Of a stretch of 64,000 bases of DNA, positions 35,950-45,169 are shown one piece after another. The stretch's first letter is position 1; each line of letters opens with the position of its first letter. Position numbers and translations under genes: made by a program. The stretch covers positions 17,299-81,298 of the forward strand of contig DHKI01000014.1 of NCBI GenBank assembly GCA_002404755.1, given 5' to 3'. The stretch is from Clostridiales bacterium UBA4698. Its GTDB lineage: Bacteria > Bacillota > Clostridia > TANB77 > UBA1234. Under the pieces are notes generated by a model. The model was not told the origin of the DNA, did no database searches, and was given only the letters and a program-made list of their open reading frames with translations.

Positions 35950-36333
35950 TCATAGTATTTTTATAATTGTCTCTAATAACGTTGATATTATTGGAATTGA
36001 CATTGCTATTATAAGTATTCTTCCAGCGAGTTCTATTTTGGAAGCTATCGCCGTTTCGCCAGCATCCTTGCATACATTTGTTGCAAACTCTGAAAGATAT
36101 GCTATTCCCGTTATTTTTAAAAGTATTGTAAGAAATCCTGTGTTTATATCTATTTTGTTCGAAAGGCTTTTTAGCAAATCTATTATTAGAGATAATTTAC
36201 TTACTGAAAAAAGCAAAATCATTATGCCTGCAATTATTGATACATAAATTGCGTATTCGCCTTTATATTGCTTTAATATCATGATTATGAAAACACTTAT
36301 AAATGCAATTCCTATTATTTTTATAATCTCCAT
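35950..36333 (-). CDS. spoIIIAD: Stage III sporulation protein AD
   Basis: A 127-residue membrane protein with about four membrane segments; ITGIAYLSEFATNVCKDAGETAIASKIELAGR is split in the usual way around a conserved Cys-Lys-Asp-Ala-Gly. SpoIIIAD is a small inner-membrane part of the SpoIIIA channel. It sits between spoIIIAC and spoIIIAE in the standard order. Confidence 0.88.
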   Translation of the reverse strand: MEIIKIIGIAFISVFIIMILKQYKGEYAIYVSIIAGIMILLFSVSKLSLIIDLLKSLSNKIDINTGFLTILLKITGIAYLSEFATNVCKDAGETAIASKIELAGRILIIAMSIPIISTLLETIIKIL

Positions 36334-36362
36334 TTTCCTCTCCTTACAAGCATGTTAAGTAA

Positions 36363-36557
36363 TTATAAATTAAATAATGTTTTTACCGTGTCAAATAAAT
36401 TGCTGATTTCTTTTACTACCATTGCAAGCACTATTACTATTCCAGCAAGTGCAGTCATCATTGCTTGGTCTTCTCTACCGGCTCTAACTAGCACTTGATG
36501 CAATACTGCAACTAATATTCCTATGGCAGCTATTTTAAATAAAAGTTGTATCTCCAT
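36363..36557 (-). CDS. spoIIIAC: Stage III sporulation protein AC
   Basis: A 64-residue protein with two membrane segments, LLFKIAAIGILVAVLHQVL and MMTALAGIVIVLAMVV, and the SpoIIIAC-typical VRAGREDQA between them. Length and order match the family. The start follows GGAGGTTTTT. Confidence 0.9.
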   Translation of the reverse strand: MEIQLLFKIAAIGILVAVLHQVLVRAGREDQAMMTALAGIVIVLAMVVKEISNLFDTVKTLFNL

Positions 36558-36566
36558 AAAAACCTC

Positions 36567-37094
36567 CTATATTAACAAAATAATAAGAATAAGTCCTGTT
36601 AAAACACCCATATTTCTATACATTTTATAGCTTCTGCTCTTTTCTTCAGTTGCATCTTTTAATTGTGACATAAGCATTTGCTGAACAAGTCTTATATTTT
36701 TTATTTGGTTTTCTAAGTCTGTTTGACCAAGTGATACAGAAAGCCCCTTTAATATTTCTATATCTTTATCTTTTAGCTCTAAAAAAATCTTTTCTTCATC
36801 TACTACATTTCTAAAAACATCACCTGCAGACATGTTTTTGTTTTCTCTTAAATGCTCCGCCGATATAAAAAATATTCTATAAATCTTCGTTTTTAAATTT
36901 TCTGATATGTACATAAATGTGTCAATCAAACTATCATATGTATATGAGATTTTTGCTTCAAATATTTCTAATGCGGATATAATATCTTCAAGTTCACTAA
37001 CTCTAGTGCTAAACCTGTTAGATATAAAAAAGCCTATTGCCATCGAAGCTAGAAAAACAATAGTAAGCAAAATAATTTTAACTACTAATAACAT
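36567..37094 (-). CDS. spoIIIAB: Stage III sporulation protein AB
   Basis: A 175-residue protein with an N-terminal membrane segment (MLLVVKIILLTIVFLASMAIG), a helical body (ISALEIFEAKISYTYDSL, SAGDVFRNVV) and a C-terminal membrane segment (GVLTGLILIILLI), as in the GspF-like SpoIIIAB. I start it at 37094, after GGAGGATAAAAAC, overlapping the end of spoIIIAA by 17 bases. Confidence 0.85.
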   Translation of the reverse strand: MLLVVKIILLTIVFLASMAIGFFISNRFSTRVSELEDIISALEIFEAKISYTYDSLIDTFMYISENLKTKIYRIFFISAEHLRENKNMSAGDVFRNVVDEEKIFLELKDKDIEILKGLSVSLGQTDLENQIKNIRLVQQMLMSQLKDATEEKSRSYKMYRNMGVLTGLILIILLI

Positions 37095-37990
37095 AGTTTT
37101 TATCCTCCAGTTTATATATTTTTTTAATCTCACCCGGTTTTTGCTTTTTAGTGAGAATAATTATGTTTTTGAACATATTTCCTTCTAAGAAGTCTTTAGA
37201 AATATCTTCTATATCCTTTCCATGCATTGTGAGAAGCAATTTTGTCCCCATAAAGCTGGCTTCTTTTATTGCTTCTAAATCATCTTTTCCGCCAATTTCA
37301 TCTGTGGCTATTATTTTAGGAGCCATGCTTCTTATCATCATTTTTATTCCGATAGATTTTGGCAAATTACACATTACATCTGTTCGAACTCCAATCTCAT
37401 TTTGAGGAGTTCCTTTGTACATTGCCGCAATTTCCATTCTTTCATCTACTAAAGATATATTTTCACCCCTTATATTTTCAAAGCCATTGCTTAAATTTTT
37501 TATCATGTCTCTTAATATTGTTGTTTTACCTGCACCGTGGTGGAGATACTATAAGCGTATTTTCAAATGAGTTATTTTTCGTTATCTTTTCAAGTAGTGC
37601 TTTACTACAATTTTTAACTTCTCTTGCAACTCTTATATTTAAACTAGATATGTATTTTATGTTTTTTATTTTTCCATCTTCTATAATTCCCATTCCTGAT
37701 ATGCCTATTCGATGACCACCTCTAAGTGTTATATAACCTGAGTTTATCTCGTTTTGCACGGCATATATAGAATTATTACAGAAACTTTCTAAAAGCCTTA
37801 GCATGTCCTCTGTATTTACTTTATGATTTAAAAAAAGTTCATTGCCTAAATACCTGACTTCTATTGGTTGTCCATTTCTTATTCGTATTTCTTCTGCTGT
37901 ATCCCATATATTTTCACTTGTTATATTTTTGATTTCATTTAAACTATCTGGAAAAAAAGAAAGAATTTCATCATATACCTTTTGAAACAT
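37078..37990 (-). CDS. spoIIIAA: Stage III sporulation ATPase AA, read through a +1 frameshift at CGG
   Basis: The expected protein of 303 residues appears only if one base is skipped at 37535-37537: CCA-CGG-TGC read as CCA-(C)-GGT-GCA. This gives VSPPGAGKTTILRD, the Walker A motif. The N-terminal part has FPDSLNEIKNI and ITLRGGHRIGISGMG; the C-terminal part has ENISLVDERMEIAAMY and the Walker B-like PKIIATDEIGG. SpoIIIAA is the ATPase powering the mother cell-forespore channel. Without the skip the frame stops at VSPPRCR. The start follows AGAGG. Confidence 0.87.
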
Positions 37991-37999
37991 GCTTTTCAC

Positions 38000-38209
38000 C
38001 TCTAGTGTAATGTATATGCTGATTATTTGATTTTTAGAACTAAATATTATTTTTTATTAAAGAAATTTTTCATGATATAAACTTAATATGCTAATGAATG
38101 TTATGGCAATTTTCAGTCTTTATGATACTTGACACACTTGAAAATTGGCTATACCTTTCATATCAAGTAACAAAAAACATGGTAATCAAATGATTACCAT
38201 GCTTTTTAT
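38000..38209. other. Region between spoIIIAA and the 38.2-kb gene
   Basis: No gene. It contains an inverted repeat GGCAATTTTCAGT..ACTTGAAAATTGGC (about 38104-38150) and ATGGTAATCA..TGATTACCAT (about 38178-38200), a terminator for the minus-strand gene ending at 38210. Confidence 0.5.
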
Positions 38210-39265
38210 TTAGTGCTTCTGATTTTCGTTTCTGAAAATATTCAGAAAATCTTTTGCTTCAATTTTGGGATACATTTCTGCAATAGATGCATAATTTGTT
38301 TTCATCCATTTCTCAAAGCTTTTCCTTACATCAATTCTCACAAGTGCCACATTCTTTTTCATCTGTCTTGCAATATCATCGTAAATCTTGTCGATAGATT
38401 TTGCAGAACTTGCCATGGAAATAGCTCTTTTAAAAGCTTCTCCATTAATCTTCAGTTCATCACAAAGATGGAAAAGACGCTCATCATAAGAACCTGTAGA
38501 AGGATTCAAAAACTTAGCAATGGCATCACCAAAAGTTTCTTCCAAAACCGTATTCAAAGTCACCTTACTTTCATCTTCGCTTGCAACCTTTTCTACCGTT
38601 TCGAAAACTTGTGTAATGTTTTCTTCATGAGATTCTACTTTCTCATCATTACATTCTTCCTGTTTCAAATCAGTTTCTTCGGAGATGCAAATCTTTTGAA
38701 CATTTTCGTTCTCACTAGTTGCACCTTCAATTTTTTCTGATTCTTCAGAAAGATTTTCCACTGCCAAGCCTTCTTCATCCACATTATGATTTTCTGATTT
38801 TTCATCTACCATTTCCTTTTCACAAGATGTTTCTTCAATGTTAGTAGTTGTAATTTCCTCCATACCGGATTCTTCTAAATCCTGACTTGCTTCGATAACC
38901 GGGGATTCAATTACATTGTCATTCTTTGGTTCTTGGAATGCATCTTGAGAATTGTCAATTCCATGTTCGTGCTCGCAAGAAGCAGAACTAACATCAACCT
39001 CTTCAACATTCTCAGGAAGTTTTTCGAACTTTTGATTTTCCTCAGACGTAGTTTCTATGATAATTCTTGCATCAAGGAAAATTCTTCTAAGGAAAAATAG
39101 AAGTTTCGCCACCTCGTCCTTTTGACTCCATTCCCACAAGATTACAACCTTTGAATGCTCATTGTCCCAAACGAACTCAACATTAAGTTCGTTAATCACA
39201 TGCATCAACTCAAAGAATTTTGTTTGATCTCGGTCGCCATAGAGAATTGTGATTTTGTTCTTCAT
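38210..39265 (-). CDS. Hypothetical acidic protein, atypical codon use
   Basis: A 351-residue protein with three parts: an N-terminal domain (1-90, KITILYGDRDQTKFFELMHV), a long Glu/Ser/Asn-rich disordered stretch (90-235, EEIE/VEE repeats) and a C-terminal helical domain (SYDERLFHLCDELKINGEAFKRA). No family is recognised. Base use is more GC-rich than in the flanking sporulation genes. The ATG follows AAGAGGTG. It is 13 bases after the PemK-like gene and probably co-transcribed with it. Confidence 0.6.
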   Translation of the reverse strand: MKNKITILYGDRDQTKFFELMHVINELNVEFVWDNEHSKVVILWEWSQKDEVAKLLFFLRRIFLDARIIIETTSEENQKFEKLPENVEEVDVSSASCEHEHGIDNSQDAFQEPKNDNVIESPVIEASQDLEESGMEEITTTNIEETSCEKEMVDEKSENHNVDEEGLAVENLSEESEKIEGATSENENVQKICISEETDLKQEECNDEKVESHEENITQVFETVEKVASEDESKVTLNTVLEETFGDAIAKFLNPSTGSYDERLFHLCDELKINGEAFKRAISMASSAKSIDKIYDDIARQMKKNVALVRIDVRKSFEKWMKTNYASIAEMYPKIEAKDFLNIFRNENQKH

Positions 39266-39277
39266 CTCAATCACCTC

Positions 39278-40402
39278 TTAGTGATGGTATGCAATCAAGT
39301 TAATAAGTCTGAGAAAAGCCTCGAAACAAGGATACAATTCTTTATATTTCTTCTTCAAAAGAACCGCAACCTTGCCCTGAACAGCGTCAGGTTTCATAAG
39401 CTTGCCTCTAGAGATATCAACAAAGAGCTGCTTACTATCAATATTAGTTGAGAATTTTGTCCTTCTAATAGCCTCAAAGAGATATGTAGAAGCTTCGTCA
39501 GCATCAGGATAAAAGCCGAGCAAATTCATGAGTTTTTTTACCTTCTCCTCATAAGTAAGCTCAGAATTACCTATCTCAACAGCTTCTTTCTCTTTGCCAC
39601 AAAGAAGGTTCAACTGCTTTGAACCAAGCTTCAAGTCTTCAAGAGTGAAGTTTACACTCTCCTCCGAATTTCCTCTTAGGTAGCACCTCTCAATGACTGC
39701 GTAATAATCTTCAGAAATGTCTCCAAGATACTGAATAAAACGCTTTTCGGAAACAGACTGACGCTCTTTAAAAAGTACATGGGTTTTCTGCTGTGCATAA
39801 AACTTAGGGTTTTTGTTTTTAAGCACCTTAGGATCAAGGAAAGAAAGTTCCAAAACTTCTTTTCCATCCCAATACTTAGTACTACATGGAATAACATTCC
39901 AAAGTCCCTTTGATGTTTCTTCGCAAAGGATAGCGGGGTGCGGATAACCAAATTCACCGCCAACCGGTACTCCAAAATCAACCATCCAAAGAGACATTCT
40001 TTTTGGCTTTGGAAAATCCTTATAATAAAGTCTGCTCTCCGTCATCTCATGTCTAGAAGAGACAAACCTTCTATCAGAATTTTTCAATGATTTTGTATCC
40101 GTTTTGGGATAAATTTCCGGTGTTGCCTTTCTAACTGCTGTTGGAACACCAATAAGTTTATCCGGACCAACAGTCGAAACCTTAATGTCACTTGGTTTAG
40201 TGTTTGAAACAGATTTTATCTGTCTCATTCCTATCAGGTTCAAAATACTGTTCGAAGGGTTACCATCACTAAATGTAACTCTCCCACTCTCAATGTCAAC
40301 TTTTATATCTCCCAAAGTTCCGTCGCCTGTTTCAGGCATTTTAATCATGTTCCGTGCCAATTCATACGGATCAAAGTGTTCGTTTACCGATACTGTAAGC
40401 AT
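39278..40402 (-). CDS. Large protein with a PemK/MazF-like segment, atypical codon use
   Basis: A 374-residue protein. The middle holds SLWMVDFGVPVGGEFGYPHPAILCEE and WNVIPCSTKYWDG, the pattern of PemK/MazF-type toxins (strand, Gly-rich loop, PxILC). The flanking regions are unrecognised: a phage-like N-terminus and a helical C-terminus. Codon 18 is CGG (ELARNM), read as Arg; native genes avoid it. The start follows GGAGGTAATTGC. With the 38.2-kb gene it may form a transferred two-gene unit; a toxin activity is only a guess. Confidence 0.55.
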   Translation of the reverse strand: MLTVSVNEHFDPYELARNMIKMPETGDGTLGDIKVDIESGRVTFSDGNPSNSILNLIGMRQIKSVSNTKPSDIKVSTVGPDKLIGVPTAVRKATPEIYPKTDTKSLKNSDRRFVSSRHEMTESRLYYKDFPKPKRMSLWMVDFGVPVGGEFGYPHPAILCEETSKGLWNVIPCSTKYWDGKEVLELSFLDPKVLKNKNPKFYAQQKTHVLFKERQSVSEKRFIQYLGDISEDYYAVIERCYLRGNSEESVNFTLEDLKLGSKQLNLLCGKEKEAVEIGNSELTYEEKVKKLMNLLGFYPDADEASTYLFEAIRRTKFSTNIDSKQLFVDISRGKLMKPDAVQGKVAVLLKKKYKELYPCFEAFLRLINLIAYHH

Positions 40403-40630
40403 AAATGCAATTACCTCCTATTTTTTATTATTGTCGCTAATATACCTACTTTGGACTATTCTAAGAAGAGCCCGAGTAATCCGAAACCATAAAGTTTCTC
40501 CTTTCTAATTAGAAATAGATTTACAAGACTATTCATGCTCTTATATTATAGCATTAAAGCGTTTTGAGGTCAACATAATTTAAGATTTTTGTGCCATTTT
40601 TTTACCTTTTTTCTATATTTTTGACATAAA

Positions 40631-40671
40631 AAACACGTCAAAAAGTCACAAAACACTTTTTTGACGTGTTT
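40631..40671. terminator. Terminator of the ABC-transporter operon
   Basis: AAACACGTCAA (40631-40641) pairs with TTGACGTGTTT (40661-40671); the stem extends inward through A/T pairs, and T-runs follow on the minus strand. It lies just after the permease gene. Confidence 0.8.
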
Positions 40672-40688
40672 CTTCTATAAATATAATT

Positions 40689-41984
40689 TTACTCACTTCT
40701 TATAGCATCTAAGGCTTTAATCTTAGTTGCTCTAATTGCTGGATATAATCCTGATACAACACCTATTACCATTGCAAATCCAACAGCAGCTACTGCTAGC
40801 CATACTGGTATAACTGATATTGTGCTTGCCGAGTCGAAACCTAGTACACTTCCAAGTTGTGGAGCATATTTGTTTAAAATATGTGACACAAGATAACTTA
40901 AGCCTATTCCGGCAACACCACCACAAAATCCTATAATCATTGCTTCAAATAAGAATATTTTTCTTATATCCGTTACTAAGCAACCTAATACTTTCATAAC
41001 ACCAATTTCTTTTGTTCTCTCATATATTGACATTACCATCGTATTTGCAATACCTATTGCTGAAACTAAAAGTGAAACTGCACCTATACCACCTAAAATA
41101 AGTTGTAACATATTTGATGTTTGTTTTACGTTTTCAAGGCTATCTGCCATGCTGTATGAACCATAACCCATATCTTTAATTTTTTGTTGAATCTCAGCGA
41201 CATTATCAACATCATCAACACTTACCCAAATTGCACTATAACTAATATCTTTTGCAGAAACCTTTTTACCATTGCTTTTTTGCTTTTTTATGTACCACTC
41301 TCTTACTTGATCAAAAGGTGCATATATGCTATAGCTTGTTTCATCTTGAGATTCTGCTAATACACCAGCTACTTTTAATTTTTCATACTTTGGCACTTTA
41401 TTACTGTCCCATGTATTATCGAATGTTATCTGTATTCTATCATTCATTAAATCTATATTTGGAGTATCTCTTCTTCCTCCATTACCTTTTGGGTTATAGA
41501 AATAAACAGCTGAACTACCAAACAATACAGCCTCAGGGTTGCTATTTGATATATACTCACCAGATTGTACTTTTGGAAAATCAAAATATTCTAATGTGTC
41601 TGGATCTATACCAGTAATACTTGCATAAGCTTGATACTTTCCTGATTTTAGCTTTGCATCCACTTCCATTATCGGAGTTACCCCTCTTACATGGTCAAAT
41701 GTTTTTAATTTATTTACAAGTGCTTCATCTAATTTTTTCTCGCTAGATGAACCCATTCCAGTGTCTTCATCATATATATAATTATAACGATTTATAGTTA
41801 TTTTAGTTAAGCTACCCCATTGAGCAAGTTGCTCTTTGTAGCCTTCTGTCATACCCACACCCAAAGAAACCATTATTACAATAGAAAAAGTACCAATGAC
41901 AACACCTGTAATAGTAAGAATTGTTCTAAGTTTTCTTCGCCAAAGATTTCTAAATCCCATCTTAACAAAGTCTATCTTTTTCAT
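40689..41984 (-). CDS. MacB-like ABC transporter permease
   Basis: A 431-residue FtsX/MacB-type permease: an N-terminal membrane segment with LRTILTITGVVIGTFSIV, an extracytoplasmic domain (residues 45-290) and three C-terminal membrane segments with SIYERTKEIGVMKVLGC and GVVSGLYPAIRATKIKALDAIR. Such permeases work mechanically on extracytoplasmic partners rather than as classical transporters. It is the last gene of a four-gene operon with the ATPase at 44090. Confidence 0.88.
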   Translation of the reverse strand: MKKIDFVKMGFRNLWRRKLRTILTITGVVIGTFSIVIMVSLGVGMTEGYKEQLAQWGSLTKITINRYNYIYDEDTGMGSSSEKKLDEALVNKLKTFDHVRGVTPIMEVDAKLKSGKYQAYASITGIDPDTLEYFDFPKVQSGEYISNSNPEAVLFGSSAVYFYNPKGNGGRRDTPNIDLMNDRIQITFDNTWDSNKVPKYEKLKVAGVLAESQDETSYSIYAPFDQVREWYIKKQKSNGKKVSAKDISYSAIWVSVDDVDNVAEIQQKIKDMGYGSYSMADSLENVKQTSNMLQLILGGIGAVSLLVSAIGIANTMVMSIYERTKEIGVMKVLGCLVTDIRKIFLFEAMIIGFCGGVAGIGLSYLVSHILNKYAPQLGSVLGFDSASTISVIPVWLAVAAVGFAMVIGVVSGLYPAIRATKIKALDAIRSE

Positions 41985-42048
41985 CTTTTATTCCTTGTAT
42001 AAATAGATTTAGGTTTTTATATGGAAAACCTATAAACCACTTTATTCT

Positions 42049-42342
42049 TTATTTCATCGCACTTTTTCTTCCAAGTATAATTCCTAGAGCTATACCGATT
42101 GCAATACATACACCTATTGTAATCCATAATATTATTGTGCTTGTATTTGCGTTTTTTGTGTCTTGAGTTGGATTCATTCCATCTCCACCAATATACCCTG
42201 TATCTGTAATATAATCGTTACCAATTGCAATATTCGCTCCACCATCAACAGCTATTTTAGCATTAGCTACAGTAGCTGTAGCAATAAAATCAGCTGTAGC
42301 AACATCTGCTGTTGCCATTGTATCAAGTACTACGTCTTCCAT
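42049..42342 (-). CDS. Small single-span membrane protein in ABC operon
   Basis: A 97-residue protein. Residues 1-55 are Ala/Thr/Asp-rich (TMATADVATADFIATATVANA), residues 70-92 form a membrane segment (LWITIGVCIAIGIALGIILG), and the end is basic. The start follows AAGGAGGA. It lies between the CARDB-like gene and the permease, suggesting an accessory subunit. Not recognised. Confidence 0.6.
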   Translation of the reverse strand: MEDVVLDTMATADVATADFIATATVANAKIAVDGGANIAIGNDYITDTGYIGGDGMNPTQDTKNANTSTIILWITIGVCIAIGIALGIILGRKSAMK

Positions 42343-42354
42343 AATAAATCCTCC

Positions 42355-44112
42355 TTAAATTTCATCTTCTAGTTTTTTTCTAACTATTTTTGTTGTTATT
42401 ATTTTTACAATAATAAATGTAACTATAAAGCTTCCAAAACCATATAGGGCAATTTGCCACCATGTATACGTTTTTGTCTCTTCTGTTGGAGTGTCAATTC
42501 CGCCTGGATCTACAGGGGAAGGATTATCTGTACCACCAGGATTGTCATCTGGTACATATGCTGGCGTTACGTAGCAAGAAAAGTCTTTTCTAACTTCTAT
42601 TGTTTTTCCTGAAGAATCTTCAAAAGCTAAAACAAGTACACCATTTGCATCACCTTCTTTAGTTGGTTCAACCATGATATCATAATAATCAGAATTTCCT
42701 GCATCTAGGTTTCCTATGTAGTTGATTGATTGAACAGCCTTAAAATCTCCTTCAACGCTTGCTGTTAAGTTTGAAACTTTGGCCTTTCCCATGTTTATAT
42801 AATCAAATGATAATGTTGCTTGGCTACCCATCATGCAATCCATAACACTAGCACCATTTATAACTAGTTTTGAATACTCTGTTACTGGCAAGTTTATTAC
42901 TTCTTTTGAAACATATGTATTTGAATTACTATCTTCATAGTCAAAATCTATATTTATTGGATAAGACTTTGATGTTAAATCTTGTTTTACGTTAAGTTCT
43001 ATACTTCTTGCAGCAGATTCCTTTGGACCCAATTTTTCAACATAAAATGTATTGCTACCTTTTGTAATCATATAAGCACCGTCATCTGAACTTAAAGTTA
43101 TTTTCATATTTGATATTGATTTGTCATTACTTGTGTTCATAAACTTAAATGTGAAGTTTATTGTATCACCTGCAACAATGTTTGCTTTATCGGTTGAATA
43201 TGAAGCAATCATTATCTTTGGCTTTCCTGATGTTTCATCTCCACTCTCGTTTTGGCTTAAAACATCTAGAATATATAAAGTTTTTTCTTCTGTTGCTTGT
43301 TCTCCGTTAGAATCTTTATAGTAAACAGTTGCTGTCAAAGAATGATTACCTTTTGTGATATTTTTAGAAGCCATCATATCAAAACTTGCTGTATACGTAG
43401 ATTTTGCTGCAAGTTTGCCTATGTAATAAAAATCTTTTTCATCAACAGCCATAAAACCGTCTTGGCCTAATCCACCGATTCTTACATACATATCAGTCGC
43501 ATCTATATCACCAATATTATTTATATTAAACTTAAGATTAAATCTTTCGCCAGCAGAAACTCTCTCAGGTGTTGTATTTGCACTATCAACAGTTACTATT
43601 GATTTTACTTTTTCAGCAATAACCTTTACAAAAACGCTTCCTTCTGAAGAATAATTCTCATCTCTATTATTCTTGTATTCCATTTTGAATTTTAATTCAT
43701 AAATACCTTTTTTAGTAGAAGCTTTTGATTTCAAATTGAAAGTTGCTACACCTTCTCTGCCTTTCTTTACAGAGCTAGTCGTCTCATAACTAGTCGCTCT
43801 CTCATATTCTAATATACTATTTTCAAAAACTGGTGTAATCTTAGTGTTGTATGCTGTGTATTCACTATCGTTTTTGTATGTAAACTTTAGTGTAAAATCT
43901 TCTCCAGCAGTGATTTCTGGCATCTTATTGTCTTCCACAACAATCAACTTTGGAACTCTTGGTTTATAATCATTATCCGAACCATCGCTATAGCCGGCAT
44001 TGTATCCAGCATTATAACCATTTTTGTAATCGTCAGATTCTGTTGCTAATGCAAAGCTTGTCATTAATACCGTAATTACAACAATTAAACTAATTATTTT
44101 TTTCATTTTCAT
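42355..44112 (-). CDS. CARDB/S-layer-like extracellular protein with C-terminal anchor
   Basis: A 585-residue protein with a signal peptide (MKMKKIISLIVVITVLMTSFALA), then YNAGYNAGYSDG repeats, and at least three beta-sandwich repeats of CARDB/COG1361 type (phrases such as VSAGERFNLKFNINNIGDID and VAGDTINFTFKFMNTSND). A Pro/Gly linker and one membrane segment near the end (WWQIALYGFGSFIVTF) anchor it. It overlaps the ATPase gene, so it is probably the exported partner of the MacB-like system, similar to adhesion or envelope proteins fused to such ABC exporters. Confidence 0.75.
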   Translation of the reverse strand: MKMKKIISLIVVITVLMTSFALATESDDYKNGYNAGYNAGYSDGSDNDYKPRVPKLIVVEDNKMPEITAGEDFTLKFTYKNDSEYTAYNTKITPVFENSILEYERATSYETTSSVKKGREGVATFNLKSKASTKKGIYELKFKMEYKNNRDENYSSEGSVFVKVIAEKVKSIVTVDSANTTPERVSAGERFNLKFNINNIGDIDATDMYVRIGGLGQDGFMAVDEKDFYYIGKLAAKSTYTASFDMMASKNITKGNHSLTATVYYKDSNGEQATEEKTLYILDVLSQNESGDETSGKPKIMIASYSTDKANIVAGDTINFTFKFMNTSNDKSISNMKITLSSDDGAYMITKGSNTFYVEKLGPKESAARSIELNVKQDLTSKSYPINIDFDYEDSNSNTYVSKEVINLPVTEYSKLVINGASVMDCMMGSQATLSFDYINMGKAKVSNLTASVEGDFKAVQSINYIGNLDAGNSDYYDIMVEPTKEGDANGVLVLAFEDSSGKTIEVRKDFSCYVTPAYVPDDNPGGTDNPSPVDPGGIDTPTEETKTYTWWQIALYGFGSFIVTFIIVKIITTKIVRKKLEDEI

Positions 44113-44797
44113 TTACCTCCACAATTTTTTCAATATGTCCATCATGAATATGAACAACCTTATTTGCGTATTTCGCCATGTTCACATCGTGTGTAACCAT
44201 TACTATTGTTTGCTTTCTCTCAGTTGCAATTTTCTTTATGATTTCCATTATTTCGTTCGCCGTTTTACTATCCAAATTTCCAGTAGGTTCATCAGCAAAA
44301 ACTATTTCCGGATCCGTCACGAATGCTCTTGCAATACCAACTCTCTGTTGCTGTCCACCACTCATTTGGTTTGGTTTATGCTTCATTCTTTCTTTTAACC
44401 CTACTGCAATTAGCATTTCTTTAGCCCTTCTCGTTCTCTCCTTTGCTTTCACTTCTTTAAAAACCATCGGCAAAGCAACATTTTCTATAGCATTCAATGC
44501 TGGCAACAAATTATATGACTGAAACACAAATCCAAGATATTTTTGTCTAAACTTCGCTAACTGATGTTCACCCATCTTGCACACATCTTTGCCTTTTATC
44601 AAAATCTCGCCTTTCGTAATTTTTTCAATACCAGCCATAAGGTTTAAAAGTGTTGATTTACCAGAACCCGAGCTACCAAGTAAACAGCAAAAATCACCCT
44701 TATTTATAGTAAAGCTGACATTATCTAGAGCCATAATTCTTTCTGTGCCAACTTTATATATCTTAGTAACATTTTTTACTTCTATAATCGGTTCCAT
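44090..44797 (-). CDS. MacB/LolD-type ABC transporter ATPase
   Basis: A 235-residue ATPase with Walker A GSSGSGKSTLLN, signature QMSGGQQQRVGIARA, Walker B VFADEPTGNLDS and the switch His in VMVTHDVNMAKYA. GNLDSKTANEIM is typical of the MacB/LolD subgroup. The start at MEPIIEV follows GGGAGGAG. First gene of the operon; the downstream CARDB-like gene overlaps its end. Confidence 0.9.
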   Translation of the reverse strand: MEPIIEVKNVTKIYKVGTERIMALDNVSFTINKGDFCCLLGSSGSGKSTLLNLMAGIEKITKGEILIKGKDVCKMGEHQLAKFRQKYLGFVFQSYNLLPALNAIENVALPMVFKEVKAKERTRRAKEMLIAVGLKERMKHKPNQMSGGQQQRVGIARAFVTDPEIVFADEPTGNLDSKTANEIMEIIKKIATERKQTIVMVTHDVNMAKYANKVVHIHDGHIEKIVEVNENEKNN

Positions 44798-44815
44798 AAA
44801 CTCCTCCCATAACAT

Positions 44816-45110
44816 CTAGTCTGTACTAGATATACTATCACAGCAAATACAATTTTTCAACATATATTTGCATTATTTTTCTTAATACACCAATTAGACA
44901 AATTAACTTACAAAAAAGTCTCATCATTTTTAGAATTTTATAAATTTGTCCTAATAAAAAATATGCTTGCCCCAAAATATTTATTATAAGTATTTCAAAA
45001 ATTAAATAGATAATTAAAAATATTCTTAAAGTACTTATCATCATAATTTGTTATAATACATAATTAATACATTCTAAATAATCTTAAATCCTTATTTTAG
45101 ATATAAAAAA
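44816..45110. other. Gap between ABC operon and the 45.2-kb gene
   Basis: Very AT-rich sequence without a convincing gene; one hydrophobic open frame (44838-45044) lacks a ribosome site. The T-run of the 45.1-kb terminator lies at 45104-45110. Confidence 0.4.
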
Positions 45111-45140
45111 AGACCGATAACAAAACCATGTTACCAGTCT
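45111..45140 (-). terminator. Terminator of the 45.2-kb gene
   Basis: On the minus strand AGACTGGTAACA pairs with TGTTATCGGTCT over 12 positions with two wobbles, followed by seven T. It directly follows the gene at 45170. Confidence 0.85.
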
Positions 45141-45169
45141 AAAAACATATTACCGTATGTTTTATTCAA

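Noticed and set aside
33020..37405. Long plus-strand frames opposite the spoIIIA genes
   Set aside because: They are Ser/Leu/Phe-rich shadows of the minus-strand genes, without ribosome sites.
44838..45044. 68-residue hydrophobic open frame on the minus strand
   Set aside because: It has no ribosome site, is dominated by AT-rich Leu/Ile/Tyr codons and overlaps nothing conserved; probably chance.
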